A stretch of DNA of 64,000 nt from Aphrophora alni (GCA_963513935.1 OY740777.1:11333092-11397091), one strand, 5' to 3'. Shown: positions 48,560 through 60,560, numbered from the stretch's first letter. The notes: generated from the letters alone by a model not told the origin. Program-made: numbers and translations.

Positions 48560-49260
48560 ACGCCACAAAAAGCGAGTCATCTCCACAAATTTATTACCAA
48601 CCAACCAAAATGTACGGAGATATCTCCATCCAGATCCCCGACTCCCATTGGGTCCTTAAACACATCGATGCTGTTACAATTACAGTTCCTATCGATCTTC
48701 GAACACGATTACAGAAATGTCCCTCTAAGTGTGTCTATTTGTGTGTTTTCAGGTAAAAAGGAAAACCGACACCGAGTGAGAGATAAATTTGAAACATTTT
48801 GTTGGACGTTATCAAAGGAGGAATCAATGGGAAATGAAACAAAGTAACATATGGGTAAGATACTCTTCGGACAAATAAAGAAATAAAAACTGTGACCTGC
48901 TCCGTGCTCCGTGTTTGGCGCCCTCCGAGTGATATATATACCTTGTCCACTGGAAGATGTTATCTCACGTCCTGACAGGATTTATCGGTGGTCCAGCCCT
49001 AAAGAACAACCAATAGGAAGAAAGCATTTTAAAAACAGGGATGAAACATCCTTCCTCTTTGATAAATACCTTCGGCGTCGTCGATTTGTCCGGTTTTTTT
49101 TATTATTATTTTTTATTAAATTTATGACTGAGCCGTAAATCTGGTTGACAAATATGTGCCCATCGCGTTACTCAGTAAATCACCCGTGTTCAGTGCGACC
49201 TCTGTAGTTTTACACTTCCAACGCGACGCTTATAATATGGAGGACGTTTTGTAATCAGAA
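48560..49260. other. GC-richer single-copy region
   Basis: The longest stretch of balanced composition in the window. An open frame at 48911-49138 (+) has no recognisable domain. GTATTTTC-type repeats are absent. Candidate for conserved noncoding DNA, promoter or eroded exon. Confidence 0.3.
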
Positions 49261-50010
49261 ATATTTAAATATTTTGTAAAGCTTAACGAAGTTGACAAGT
49301 TAACACAACTTGTATCTTTCTTAAACGGTAAATTATTATTTCTTTGAAACGCCTTCTTTCCCATACCACCATTAAAATCTTCGCATTCCAAAGCATATTT
49401 ATTTAAAGTATTTTAGTTGAATATAAAATTCATCTTCTCATTTAATACGAAAAAAGAAAATTTGTTGAGAAAAGTAAGACAATTTTAAGCCAGATAAACA
49501 ACTGTAGGCTATAATGTCACGTGAGCTAAGTACGAGTAACAATTTTTTTAATTAGAATTTTTAATTACTGAAAATAAGGTAATCAATTTTTTCCCTGAAC
49601 GTCCTTCATCTGCCCCACAGTCCAAATTAGTGGACGGATATTGATTACATATTGTATATTGTAAATTTAGATAAAAAATAAATATAAAAAATTGCCCATG
49701 AAGCTGTTTAGAAAAAAACCTAATTTCCAAAATTGATTATAAGTTATACTGATTTTTTCATAATTTTAGTATAGGCCCTAATGAAAAATAATGATTCAAA
49801 ATATGATACCCAATAAAAGTAAAAAAAAAGTGTTCTGTTCTTTATAATTAGATTTATACATAGGGCTAATATGTTTTACAATTTCAGCGAATTTACATCG
49901 GAAGTTCAAATTTCCTCTTTTAATTTCTAAAATAAATTGCATCATATTTCAATAAAAGTTGATAAATGTGACCCCTCCGTAGCAACTTATCTCTTATAAG
50001 AAATTCATGC
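49261..50010. other. AT-rich noncoding stretch
   Basis: Nothing recognised. Confidence 0.5.
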
Positions 50011-50014
50011 TGAT

Positions 50015-50029
50015 GGGGGGGGGGGGGGG
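50015..50029 (+). repeat. Poly(G) tract (15 G)
   Basis: Fifteen consecutive G residues. Confidence 0.95.
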
Positions 50030-50219
50030 TTGGAAATAATGTACACGTTTTTAGGCAATTTTCTTTCATTATGGTTTCGTAGATCGGTAAAAAAGAAAAT
50101 CATTGCAACGTTTTTCCACGATTTATTTTCTTTGATAATCAACTACACTGTCATCAAAAAGTTTTCTCTACTAATAAACATATATCATAAAGATATCGAA
50201 TACAACCCCCCCCATTTTC

Positions 50220-50680
50220 TCCCTTAACCGAATCTTGATACAAACACCATTACATAATCCTCAACCCTCGTACGATAACAGACCAAACATCTTGTCCCCT
50301 CTCCGTATCGGCAAGTATTTTCATTTTTGATTTATCCTATATTTAACTCCCCCCTCCCCTCCGATCTATTCAGTCTCTCGTAGAAAACGCAATAACGTCT
50401 CTACAAAATGCATTACACATTGCAAACGTTTATCATTTCATAAAGACTTGAAACGTTCGACTGCTTTCAAATGGCCCTATAAAGCGTTGCTCCAAGGCAG
50501 ACGGGGATCTACCTTAGCAACAGATAACTCTGCCGTGAATTTCGTTGAGTTTCCTTTGAAAGAAGACAAGTTAAAAATATTTTCATATGCTTCACGTTTG
50601 GAAAGTTTAAACTTCATCTCTATTTGTGGAGTGTTTATTTCATTTTTATTTAGGAAAATAGCATGAAAGATCATAACAGA
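50220..50680. other. GC-richer single-copy region
   Basis: C/T-rich near 50340-50370 (CTCCCCCCTCCCCTCCG), then balanced sequence with overlapping open frames of 72 (+) and 65 (-) codons. Neither is recognised. The plus frame has mixed codon use through 50580, so a coding exon cannot be excluded. Confidence 0.25.
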
Positions 50681-51000
50681 AAAGATATCATTAAATGAGC
50701 GTCAATTGTTGTTGTCCTTTAATAAAGATAATGTTGTGTGATTTTTTTTTTAATTGTTAACAATAATTAGTTTATGAAATGATATCTGATGGGTCATGAA
50801 ATAAATTACGACTTCCTGCGTTTTATAAGGTTTTCTATGTCAAAAACACTAACCTGGGCGTTACAATTAGTACGTCAGTCTATTATCTTTGTACACTTCG
50901 GATTGTAAATGACAGCAGTGGGTTTTTTTTCTTCTTTTATTTGGTACAATAATTTTGAAACATTGTTTCTCAAAATTAACAAATTTATAAAAAATAGAGT

Positions 51001-51017
51001 ATATATATATATATATT
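51001..51017. repeat. Short (TA)n tract
   Basis: About eight TA units beside the next foldback element. Confidence 0.8.
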
Positions 51018-51137
51018 AGTTTCAATTACAATTTGATTGGGTACATTCAAATTAAAAAAAAAAATCATAATGTTTAATTTTTGGGGTTATGTAACAATAA
51101 ATTTTAAATATACAAAAAACAAAAAATTTCTCGAGAT

Positions 51138-52014
51138 ATACAAAGTGTTTCCAAAAATATTTCTAAAATTTCAGAAAGTAATCCTAACTTCAAATCCGAC
51201 GGAAAATTTTTACTTAAATATATTTCGTAAAATTATTAGTCGCCATTTTGTGTTTTTTATAAAAAATATTAATATCTTTTTAATGGTAAACGATACGGAG
51301 TTGAAATTTCGCATGCAACTTAGCGTTATAAAGACCAAATTAAAAAATATATAATCCAACCGATTTCCTTTCATTAATTAAATATGGCGGTTTATTAAAT
51401 GTTTTACCGTCAGATATCTAAAAAATCGTCAATTTAAAAAATGCAAGAGAGTATAAATAATAACTCAGTTGTTCTTTAAGCTGCATAAAGATATAGATAA
51501 AAATTTGCAGAATTTAAACAATAATTTTGGTTCTCGGCTATATTGGGGGTTTTACGCTTAATTACCAAGAATATTTTTTTTCAGTTTTGTTCTATAACTC
51601 GGTTAACATTTAAGCTATAGAAAGTTTTTTTTTTTGTTTTTTTTTAATATTTGTCGTTAAAAAATGGATTATATTTTGTACCTCGTAAATATTTTGTAAA
51701 ATTAGCAGTTTTTGACATATACGATAACCTAACCTAACCTAACCTAACCTAACCTAACCTAACCTAACCTAACAAAGCCGCCTTTTTGAAAAGAATAAAA
51801 GAAATCAGTTGATTAGTTTTCCCAAATTGTATTTTTATGACACTAAATATGATACAAAATTTCAATCCCATTTCATTTACCTTTAAAAACAGAAAATGGC
51901 GGTTGGACAGAAAACTAAGCATTTTGAGATATATGTTTAGTAAACTTTTCATTCGTTTTGATATGAAGAAGCTTCTAAAGTTTCGTAAAGATTTATTGAA
52001 ACACCCTGTATACG
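51138..52014. mobile_element. Family B foldback element, about 0.88 kb, with internal telomere-like array
   Basis: Left end TACAAAGTGTTTCC and right end GAAACACCCTGTATA match as terminal inverted repeats. The open frame on plus in the left arm and the one on minus in the right arm share residues (RHF.F or RHFLFL, ELKF or GLKF, SVIKTK or SVIKIQ), showing the two arms are inverted copies of about 200 bp. A (CCTAA)n array sits in the interior at 51726-51773. No transposase. Confidence 0.65.
51726..51773 (-). repeat. Interstitial (TTAGG)9
   Basis: Nine perfect AACCT units plus AAC on the plus strand, equal to TTAGG on minus. The largest telomere-unit array in the window, inside a transposon-like element. 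Confidence 0.95.
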
Positions 52015-53639
52015 GGACAAATAACACAATATACGAATTCTATCAAAATCGGTTCACCGCTTTGTTTTATAGAGCACTGCACAATCGACATATCACAAGC
52101 TCAAGGGACTTGAACACTGATATTTCTATGAAATCGATTTTTTGACTCATGGCATCATTTTCTCTATACTGGTGTTGTTTTAAAATATTGGTAAAACCAG
52201 ATTTTCCTCGTGGCAGCTCCAACCAAAATACAAAATCATATAAAATTTGTTTATTTTTGAGCGACTTATAACAGGGTTTCGTTAATTTTGTATTACTTTT
52301 CCAAATATAGGGAAATTATGTTGTGGGTAAGCCCAAAATTACTGTAATTAGAAAAAGTAATATAAATTATAAAGTAGATTAAATTAAGGTCCTATTAATA
52401 ACAATATTAAATAAAAAATTATTTTCAAAATCTGTATTGTCTGTAAATTCAAACGTGAATAAACAGTTATTTCCATTGATGTGTGATAGTGTTGCCCAAC
52501 CTAGGTATATCATAACACCTTAAGGCTTTGCCAGGTTTTTTATAAATTGATAACATCAAGAACGCTCTGTGGGGGTTTATCTTGAGATTACAGATTGTCC
52601 CACCTTCGTATTGCCTCTGGTAATATGTTGTGGAAAGATGATTTTGTCACATGTTAGAAGGGTTGAAAAATGTAAGCAAAGAAATAAATGTTTTCGTATT
52701 TGGAATCTGTGTGGTTTTCTTTTATTAATTTCTTACAAGTATGTATCATAGAGAAAGTTATAATTGTTTTAGAAAATCGATTTCAGGTTTTTTTAGAATA
52801 TATCAGTATTGAGGGAACCTGAGGAAAAATTTAAAATTGTGTTTTTTGGAATTATGTCTGTCGTATATGTGCTTGGGTTTCTATTATCCCTACAAAATAT
52901 AAAATGAAAAAAAGAATTGTATTATATGATTTTTAAGATGAAATATTATTGGACTTTTGGGCGAACAGTTCAAATCTAATACAATAATTTTAGTGTGCCC
53001 TCCCACCCTGGTATTTCAAAATAAGTCTAAAATAATGAAAACTTTATTCATTGATTTTTATGAACCATAACTGACCAATATTGCACTATACTTTGGAAAC
53101 TACAATGGGAAACTTATAAAACAAATTATTTGGTCTAATGGACTACCGTTTTTGTATTATACAGATTCCCCTACCCAAAAGGAAGCTTTAGATGAGTGCA
53201 AGTTAAAATGATTAAATATATTCCGAGCCATTATTTTAGTTGATTCCTTTACAAGATTATTTTATTTTTGGTATATTTAAAATATTTGGGAGATGGTGGC
53301 TTTCAAAAGTTGTTCAAAATATGTAACCAAACTAAGCTCTAAGAAGATCTTAATGAATAAAATAGCACCAAATTTAATAAGTAAATTGTCATTTAAAATA
53401 TATCCTTATGAATAATGTGTGTAATTTATTTTAGTTTAGGACTATTTTGTTTTATATTATTTTTATGAAGAAGCTTCTTTTCATAAATGTTTTAATATAT
53501 TTAACAAAACAAGTGGTTTATATAATAGAAGAAAAGTTTTTCAAATACATTTTACGAAATATCGTAATTAGAAATATAAGTCTTAAAACTATTGACCTAC
53601 AACCCCCAGAAATTAGTTTGTTATACCAAAAGTAAGTTA
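52015..53639. other. AT-rich noncoding stretch
   Basis: Short open frames of about 60 codons without domains. Nothing else recognised. Confidence 0.45.
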
Positions 53640-54080
53640 CATTTCCCAGATAAATCTGAATTCCTGTTCCCGTGTTGATATTTGTTCAAAATCAACCAAG
53701 CCATTATCCTAAAATTTCGCAACACCCTTTTCAAACCTTCTATAAAAGATTTTTCATTATAATATGTAATATCGCCTTCTCTCTCGCTCCCTCCACACAA
53801 TCTCACATTGCGCACTAATCAAATACAGCAAAACCCTCACAAAAACTAAGTGAAATCATCGACTGCTTGAAAGCTTTACAGTTCCCAAAGGAAATACCGG
53901 ATCTACTTTAGGATTATCCACGTCGATGTCCAGGAAGTAAGGGTGGTTTCTACCCCCTAATACATTGATACACCCTCTACTTCACAACCTTTATAAATTA
54001 TGTATCTCAGGTTCGATGCTTGAGATACCCCCACGGTCGCAAAGCAATCACTTACCGAACCTCTTCAAGTCAAGTCCAGT
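53640..54080. other. GC-richer single-copy region
   Basis: Contains CTCTCTCGCTCCCTCC near 53776 and a 68-codon plus-strand frame at 53965-54171. No recognisable product. Confidence 0.25.
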
Positions 54081-55010
54081 GTGTATGAAATATTATGCGT
54101 TAATTTCACGTTATTTATTGGGAGAATATTTACTAAAAGGCAGTGAAGAAGACAGGGAAAATATGTGGTGATTTCACTAATGGAAAATACAAAGCGGTTA
54201 GAAACAAAAGTGTACTTTGTTGCTAATTAGCTAAAGACGATTTGTGGAACTCTAGCCTACTAGATCAGATTTTTAAATTTTGAAAGGGTGTCATTATGGG
54301 GAAAATGTGATTTTAAAAGGATCAATTCTATCAGATATCAGGATTAAATTGCTTTTGGGGGTAACTCAAAATTATCTTCACTAGTATTTGTTGTTTCTTA
54401 TTTCTTGTTTGTATAAGATTAACAAATATGTAAATCTGAAGAAAAATAGCTACGAGGGAAATATTGTTTTAAATGTGAAAAAAAGCCGCCATTTTGAAAA
54501 ATGCTGATCCTGTTTAACTAGTCACAAATCCTAAATCCCAAATATAAGCACGGTGAAAAGTGAAGAATCGTGCATTTTAAAAATGTTTAAGATTACTAGT
54601 GTCAAAAAAATCAAACACTAACATTTTAGGGGATCAAAATTCATCTAAATCTTGGTGATTACTTCCTAGTCATACAATTATAATTAGCAACGATATTTGC
54701 AATTAACTTTCCGATTAACTATACAGAATAGTAAGTTTTACTATAATACATAATACAAACATTATTAAACCAAAAGATAAAATATGGCTTATCCGAATAA
54801 ATCCCACTCAGTATTTTACTGTTGAAGGCTGAAAATTACATCCTCAATAGCGTATGTGTTCGTTACTCTATAATCAATTGTTCATTGCACAACTAGGTAA
54901 TGCCTTAACAATTGAGCGAAAACATTTGATTACCGGTGAATTCATTTATACCGTTCTAAGAATTAAGATTAAGATGGAAAACTACATGTGTATAGTAGTT
55001 ACACTTTATG

Positions 55011-55053
55011 CACTATACAGTCTATACACTATATGTGTATAGACTGTATAGTG
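55011..55053. repeat. Perfect 19-bp hairpin
   Basis: Arms 55011-55029 and 55035-55053 are exact complements with a TATAT loop. It heads the first large family E unit. Confidence 0.9.
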
Positions 55054-55342
55054 TATGTATTCGTCATTCTATAATCACGCATAACTAGACATATGCCTCA
55101 GCAATTCAGATAGGACGTTTTTCTATGTAATAGGCCTACACAAGAAGTGGCAATTTTACTAAACGATATTAATGATTTTTTTTCGTTGCATTGTTTCTCA
55201 ATTTAATGTTTACAGACTCTATAGCATTTGATTCTTTAAAAACAAATAATAAACTGATAATTTACAATCTTGTTGAGCACTGTGGTGAAATTCACAATAA
55301 TAATTTGAATAATATTGTGAATTTGATAGTAGTTACACTTTA

Positions 55343-55389
55343 TACACTATACAATCTATACACTATATGTGTATAGACTGTATAGTGTA
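55343..55389. repeat. 21-bp hairpin with one mismatch
   Basis: Equivalent hairpin in the second large family E unit: arms 55343-55363 and 55369-55389, loop TATAT, one mismatch near the middle. Confidence 0.9.
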
Positions 55390-55700
55390 TATATTCGTCA
55401 TTCTATAATCACGCATAACTAGACATATGCCTCAGCAATTCAGATAGGACGTTTTTCTATGTAATAGGCCTACACAAGAAGTGGCAATTTTACTAAACGA
55501 TATTAATGACGTTTTTCCGTTTTTTTCCCGTCAAATTATAATAATTTGAATAACTTGACAAAGGGCCAGCCCAAGCCCTTACTGGTCAACTGATATGTGG
55601 AGTGGGAGGGATTTTAGCCTACACTCAGGTTATCATAGTTTTAGGTTTAATTTTATTTTAGTAATAGATATGTAAGGTTAGATTTAGTTTATAAGCAAGA

Positions 55701-55743
55701 CCCTCCGATGATGATAACCATGTTATCGAAATGTACATCAGGG
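55701..55743 (+). ncRNA. Hammerhead-ribozyme-like motif with all three helices
   Basis: Helix I CCCT (55701-55704) pairs with AGGG (55740-55743). Core CCGATGA (U4 changed to C) is followed by one extra T, then helix II GATAAC/GTTATC (6 bp, loop CAT), GAA, helix III as the 8-nt palindrome ATGTACAT, and C17 at 55739. Only the core pyrimidine change and the extra base depart from consensus. A TTGTGTTTTATT tail follows at about 55784-55797. Helix III cannot fold on itself well, which is typical of retroelement hammerheads thought to act as dimers. Activity is unknown. Confidence 0.6.
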
Positions 55744-56417
55744 CATTAAGTGGATATAATTAATAAAGAACAATCAATCAGATAATTGTGTTTTATTAAG
55801 TTCCAGTGATTGTGGTTAGGGGCAAATTCAAATTATTAACTGATAATTTCTTTAAAACTATACGGTGATTTCCAAATCCTATATAGAAGATTTTGCTATC
55901 ATTAGAAAGAACTAATATTCAGCACAAGCGAGTTCTTCAATCTGTATTGTACTGACAGAGGAGACGAGGACGTACAACTACATCATCAATAATACATGTA
56001 TACGTCACTGTATAATCAATCGTGGCACACGCAACCAGGCACAGACCAACTAGATGTTCACACTAAACAATGATATTAATAATTTTAAAACGTTTACAGA
56101 AATAGTATAAAATTATTACAATTTGTTTTTAATGTGGGTCGTTTCTACAGAAAAATTATTATTTTCATACTAAAATTATTAGTATAAAAAAAATTTAAAA
56201 AAAATTTTAAAAAAATGGAAAGAATTTCTTCATTTATTTCGTCAAAGCGAAATTTATTACATCGCTTATTTTAATCCTTGTTTATTTTATTAGTTACTGA
56301 ATTGGAAATCTTCATTTGAAAATATACTACCCTTAAATCCTAGCCTTGTCTAAAAGAACGTTAAACAACCAACGCAACCTAAACAAACCAAAACAGTCAT
56401 CCATTTTCACTTAACTT

Positions 56418-56843
56418 TTGTTTTATTCAGTTAGAAACTCAATTTTCTATCGCACCTGTGGCAGATTGTATTTATCCCATTCTCAAATCTTATTCCGCTA
56501 TCTTGTCTCATTTATTGTCATCTTTTTTCCTACTGGCAGGATACTATATCAACCCCCGAACAACCCCTCCGTGCCAATACCCCCTAGAAGAAAAAGCAAT
56601 TCCAATGTGTATAGAAAACTTAGATATCTAACCTCCCTCCACCATCCCTCTTTTCAGTTTCCAAAACATCCACTTCTATTTTTCCTTCTATCGTGTGATA
56701 GTCGCTTAGGCACATTCATCTTGTCCACCCCCTTCCCTCCAAAACAACCCTTATTTCCAGTTGCCCGGGACAATGTGACACCTTGGAATTATTGCTACCC
56801 CCTCTTCACCTACGTTACTCTTCTCCTTCGTCCATTTATTTGA
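56418..56843 (+). other. 141-codon open frame in a pyrimidine-rich patch
   Basis: The longest non-repeat open frame. The product is rich in Pro, Ser, Phe and Leu because the DNA is C/T-rich, which itself avoids stop codons. No domain, no signal peptide that I trust, no splice context. Most likely non-coding. Confidence 0.2.
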
Positions 56844-57189
56844 TTTTTTTTTACCCCGAGAATTCGTGGAATTATTTATTTCTTAGTTTAATTAATGAAT
56901 TACTTTTTAATTTCAACTGAAATTTTCGAAAAATATTAAAGTATCTCCAAATATGTCATAACAATTCCAGCTCTCTTTAGGATAAAAATAAATAACTAAA
57001 CAAATAAAGCAACCGCATGTTTTATTTTTTAATAAATACGAAGAATCTCATAAGTCAAAAAATCGATCTACGGTTTGGGGATATGCGTTTTGAGCTGCCC
57101 TTAGTCATAAAGTACTTTTTGAAATGATATCTGTCCCTTTGTCATCTGTTGTACGTGCAGCTTCACGTGGGCTGATTTGAATCAAATTT

Positions 57190-57480
57190 GATTCAAAGGC
57201 ATATTTTGGCGATATCTAGAGATGTTTTTTTTTTCATTACTCAAAATTTAGGATAGTTGGCATAAAAAAACCCGCTAATTTACGTTTTCCTCAAAATTGG
57301 CTACAACGATTTTGACCAATTTTTGATCAAGTGTAGCCGCTAAGGGCACAAACAAAACGTATTGGTCGTCATCCCTCCAGGAATTCTGCTTCGTGAATTA
57401 TCGGTAAAAATATGAATGATACATAATTTTACAAAATCATCTCTACCGATTTCATTCAAATTTATGAAGATTTATGCTGT
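57190..57480 (+). repeat. Family C repeat
   Basis: ATAGTTGGCATAAAAAAACC, TACAACGATTTTGACCAATT, ATCAAGTGTAGCCGCTAAGG, CGTATTGGTCGTCATCCCTC and ATCTCTACCGATTTCATTC in family order. One of the three clearest copies. Confidence 0.65.
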
Positions 57481-58430
57481 AAGTAAAATTATATTACGGT
57501 ACAGAAATCATTGGCAAATCAAAATGAACCTTAACCGTCATCATTAAAAGTTCGATTGGAATCAAAATATTTCTTTTCAGAAACAAGTTTAAGGTTGTTT
57601 CTAATTGCAAAATCGTCGTAAATTAACAAATATTAGGCTACGATTCAAGAATAATTACCAAAAAAATTTAAGTGAACTTTGACCTGTTTTGTAAAGCTAG
57701 ATTTTAATCAAATACGATTTACGCTGAGGATGTGTTTACAGCTCGAGCGAAGCAAGTTTAGGTCCTTATTTCAAAGAAGACATCCAGGATTCTAAATAAC
57801 TGATATTTTTGGTGAGGAATAATCTGATTGGCTAATATTTGAGGATGAATTGAGTGGGACAATTTGATTCTTGTTTTATCCCAATTATTAAATATAATAA
57901 CTTAAAAAACCCGATTATAATTATTTATAAATATTAAATCGTTTACATATATATACAGAATATTCCAAAATTATTCTAACAAATTATGGAAGGCGATTCT
58001 TGACATAAAAAAAAGAATAAAAATTCCAGATCAGATCGATTTATCAATACACAAATTTTGCAGAATATGTTATAGCCTACTATTAATTTCCTTTGTACCA
58101 TTTTAGAATGTTTATCCTATCTGTTTCAAAATGGAATTCATTATAAAGAGTTCATCCCAAATATTTGGAAAATCATTAGTTTTACATAATACTTACAAGA
58201 TATAAAACATCATTCTTGTATTATTTTAACGTTAACAGTTAAATAACTCATGAAAAAAATGTTGCCTAATTAACTTTTTCAACATATCAGGAATATAAAT
58301 TACTATAGGAAGTAATTGGATTTAATAGATGCAATTATCTGATTATCTATAGACAATTAAACAGGTCAATTTATCTGACTTTCATTAACTGGATAAATAT
58401 TAGTTATGAAACACGATTTTATTTTTATTT
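57481..58430. other. AT-rich noncoding stretch
   Basis: A short ATCAAATACGATTTACGCTG block at about 57707 matches ATCAAATACGATTTACACTA at 37178, so a further dispersed repeat exists here. Otherwise nothing. Confidence 0.45.
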
Positions 58431-58434
58431 TTAC

Positions 58435-58745
58435 GATTTGATAAATCGAATCATCTTTTTTAACATTCGATATATCGATCATTTTTTACGATTATATAAA
58501 AAAATCTGATATAAGATTCGATATATTAAATCATCATTTTATGATTCGATATATCTCATCATCATTTTTAATAATCGATATATACAATCATTTTATTGAC
58601 AATTTGATAGGTATATAGATTTTTTTTTTACTGTTCCAGATATGAAATCAAGTTTTTTAAGATTTTATATATAGAATAATCTTTTATTACTATTCGATAT
58701 ATCGAATTATAATTTCTATGATTTGATATAATGAATCATCTTTTT
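58435..58745. repeat. Minisatellite with palindromic unit, about 10 copies
   Basis: Degenerate units of about 28-31 bp, each centred on a palindrome of ATTCGATATATCGAAT type followed by CATC and a T-run. Copies vary by substitutions and small indels, so the array is old. No ORF. Confidence 0.8.
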
Positions 58746-58769
58746 AAAGTTACGTTAGTTCTCAAAATT

Positions 58770-59760
58770 CCACCCGCAGAGTTATTAAGTGTGACGTCAT
58801 CAATAAAACTATAAGACCAAACACATTTGATATATTTTGGCATTAAAAATAAAACTCCAAAAAAGCAAAAATGATTATAGTTTGTGGCAAAGTAATCTCC
58901 AGAATTTGATACCGATATCTCATTCGCTCTGTAGTTTTATATATAATATATAAGTTATAATTGCTCACATTATAATCTTAGGAATAATTTGTACCGCAAA
59001 GACCATCGGCCAAATAAATGGAAAACAAGTCCATTTTTGACATATAGGAACGTTTTTCTTTACTTTAATATCAAAGTACATCTCCTAAAGTTTAGCACCC
59101 TACTTACGTAAACCCTGTATATACCAAGTGTTTCAGTTTAAATGCACCATAGATAAATGGCTTGAGCAGGAAACTTGACAGTGTAAACTCACTCGTTTGG
59201 AAATAAAGAATTTAAAGAATCTTTTTCGGATTTGAGGCAAAAAAGAGGGATATATTACTGGGGGTGGGGGTAGTACAGGACTGTTGCTAGAGAATTTAAA
59301 ATGTAAATATGGTTCAAAAATTATACAATTATTGAAAAGCAAACATTTTGTTTGTTTTTCATTTCAAAATTCTTTATTTTTGGACTTTACCTTAATTTGG
59401 TTTTTGGATATGTCATTTATAAAATTGTTTATTTTTGTATATCCAAAAATTTATTTATTTATTTTTAAATTACAAATAAAATCTAACACTGTTGTGCTAC
59501 ACTGGAAGTTTCTATTCCAAAATATTTAAATTCTGCCAAATAGTTTTGAAAAAATTAAAATAACGATATGTACAAATTTCCAAATGACGGAAGAGATGGA
59601 ATTTTATTGTAGAACTAGTGGTTTTGTTTTTATTTACAATTTTATATCTGTTATTGGTTTCAAAATGGCGGTAATAAAACGTTTTTTGTACTAAAATAAA
59701 ACAAATTTATGTTTACAAAAGAAAAATAATTTGTTTTTGTTTTTATCATAAAAATCACAA
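58770..59760. mobile_element. Family B repeat debris
   Basis: Ends of family B type (AAACCCTGTATATACC at 59111) and a CAAAATGGCGGTAATAAAACG block at 59663 indicate one or two eroded copies. A family C scrap (GATCAAAATCGTTAGAGTA) follows at 59821. Confidence 0.35.
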
Positions 59761-59989
59761 GACGCTATTTTTGCAGAGATTTTTTGTAACTATTAATATT
59801 TGGGCCCAGAGAATGTGTATGATCAAAATCGTTAGAGTAAATTTTGATTTAAATTCTACTTCATCTCTCTATGTTTAATTTGAATATTTTTAGCTCTTGT
59901 GAATGGTTGATTGAGAATGTTATTATAAGCAAAAACGTATGTTCACAATCTTAAAGAAAAACAATTATTAGAAAGTAAAATTATTTAAG

Positions 59990-60560
59990 TTTGTAACAAA
60001 ACATTCAGCCATGTTAACTTCGAACTACTTTCCATTCTAATAAAAACCCTCGAACCGAAGGGTGAAGAAAAAATTTGCAACCAAACAATCCCACTTGTCG
60101 ACAAAGCTTCATCAAAGAACCATTTCAATTTTTCTTCCCATTTCGTTTTCCCTTCTCCCATCTCTAAATCCAATTTGTAAGATATTGTTAATAAAAAGGA
60201 ACATAATGGTAATTTATCCGTGCGAATGTCCTTTCATTCTTTCTTGTATCCTGGATGCATCTGGCCCTTACTGAGACACGATAATATATCGGTCTACTGT
60301 AGTAAAGTATAGCACAAGCCAGTCGAGCGATAAATTTGAAGCTGGGCTCATCTCCAGCCCTTCTACCCCCTCCCACCCCCAAAGCTTATTCTTATTTCCC
60401 TCTCTACTACCCTCTTTGTAGAAGATGCTTCCATGATTGTTCGCTTTTGTTTCCGTTGAAATATGGTGCTCTTCTTCCGGTTCTAGGGTTTTTAATCAAG
60501 TATAAGAACATTCTTGTTATTGGAGTTCATAAAATGAAATGCGTGTATGAACCTAATTTG
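59990..60560. other. GC-richer, pyrimidine-rich single-copy region
   Basis: Overlapping open frames on both strands (62-76 codons) with no recognisable product. Several CCCTCCCACCCCC-type runs. Function unknown. Confidence 0.25.

Larger units (their letters stand above)
54829..56100 (+). repeat. Family E cluster (four related units)
   Basis: Units sharing TTCGT.A.TCTATAATCA occur at about 54857, 55059, 55393 and 55998. The middle two are near-identical direct copies of about 185 bp (54988-55176 and 55328-55509), offset by 334 bp, each led by a strong hairpin. The outer two carry the additional upstream block A.ATTACATCCTCAATA (eroded in the last). A detached minus copy is at 1555. Confidence 0.8.

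Noticed and set aside
51726..51773. A true chromosome end
   Set aside because: Only nine TTAGG units, inside a transposon-like element, with unique DNA on both sides.
56418..56843. 141-codon plus-strand frame as a gene
   Set aside because: C/T-rich DNA suppresses stop codons. There is no recognisable domain, no splice signals and no start context to support it, so it is listed only as an open frame.
60085..60130. Minus-strand TTGATGAAGC with a GTCGAC palindrome as a hammerhead
   Set aside because: No GAAA follows the hairpin at the required place, so it is treated as coincidence.
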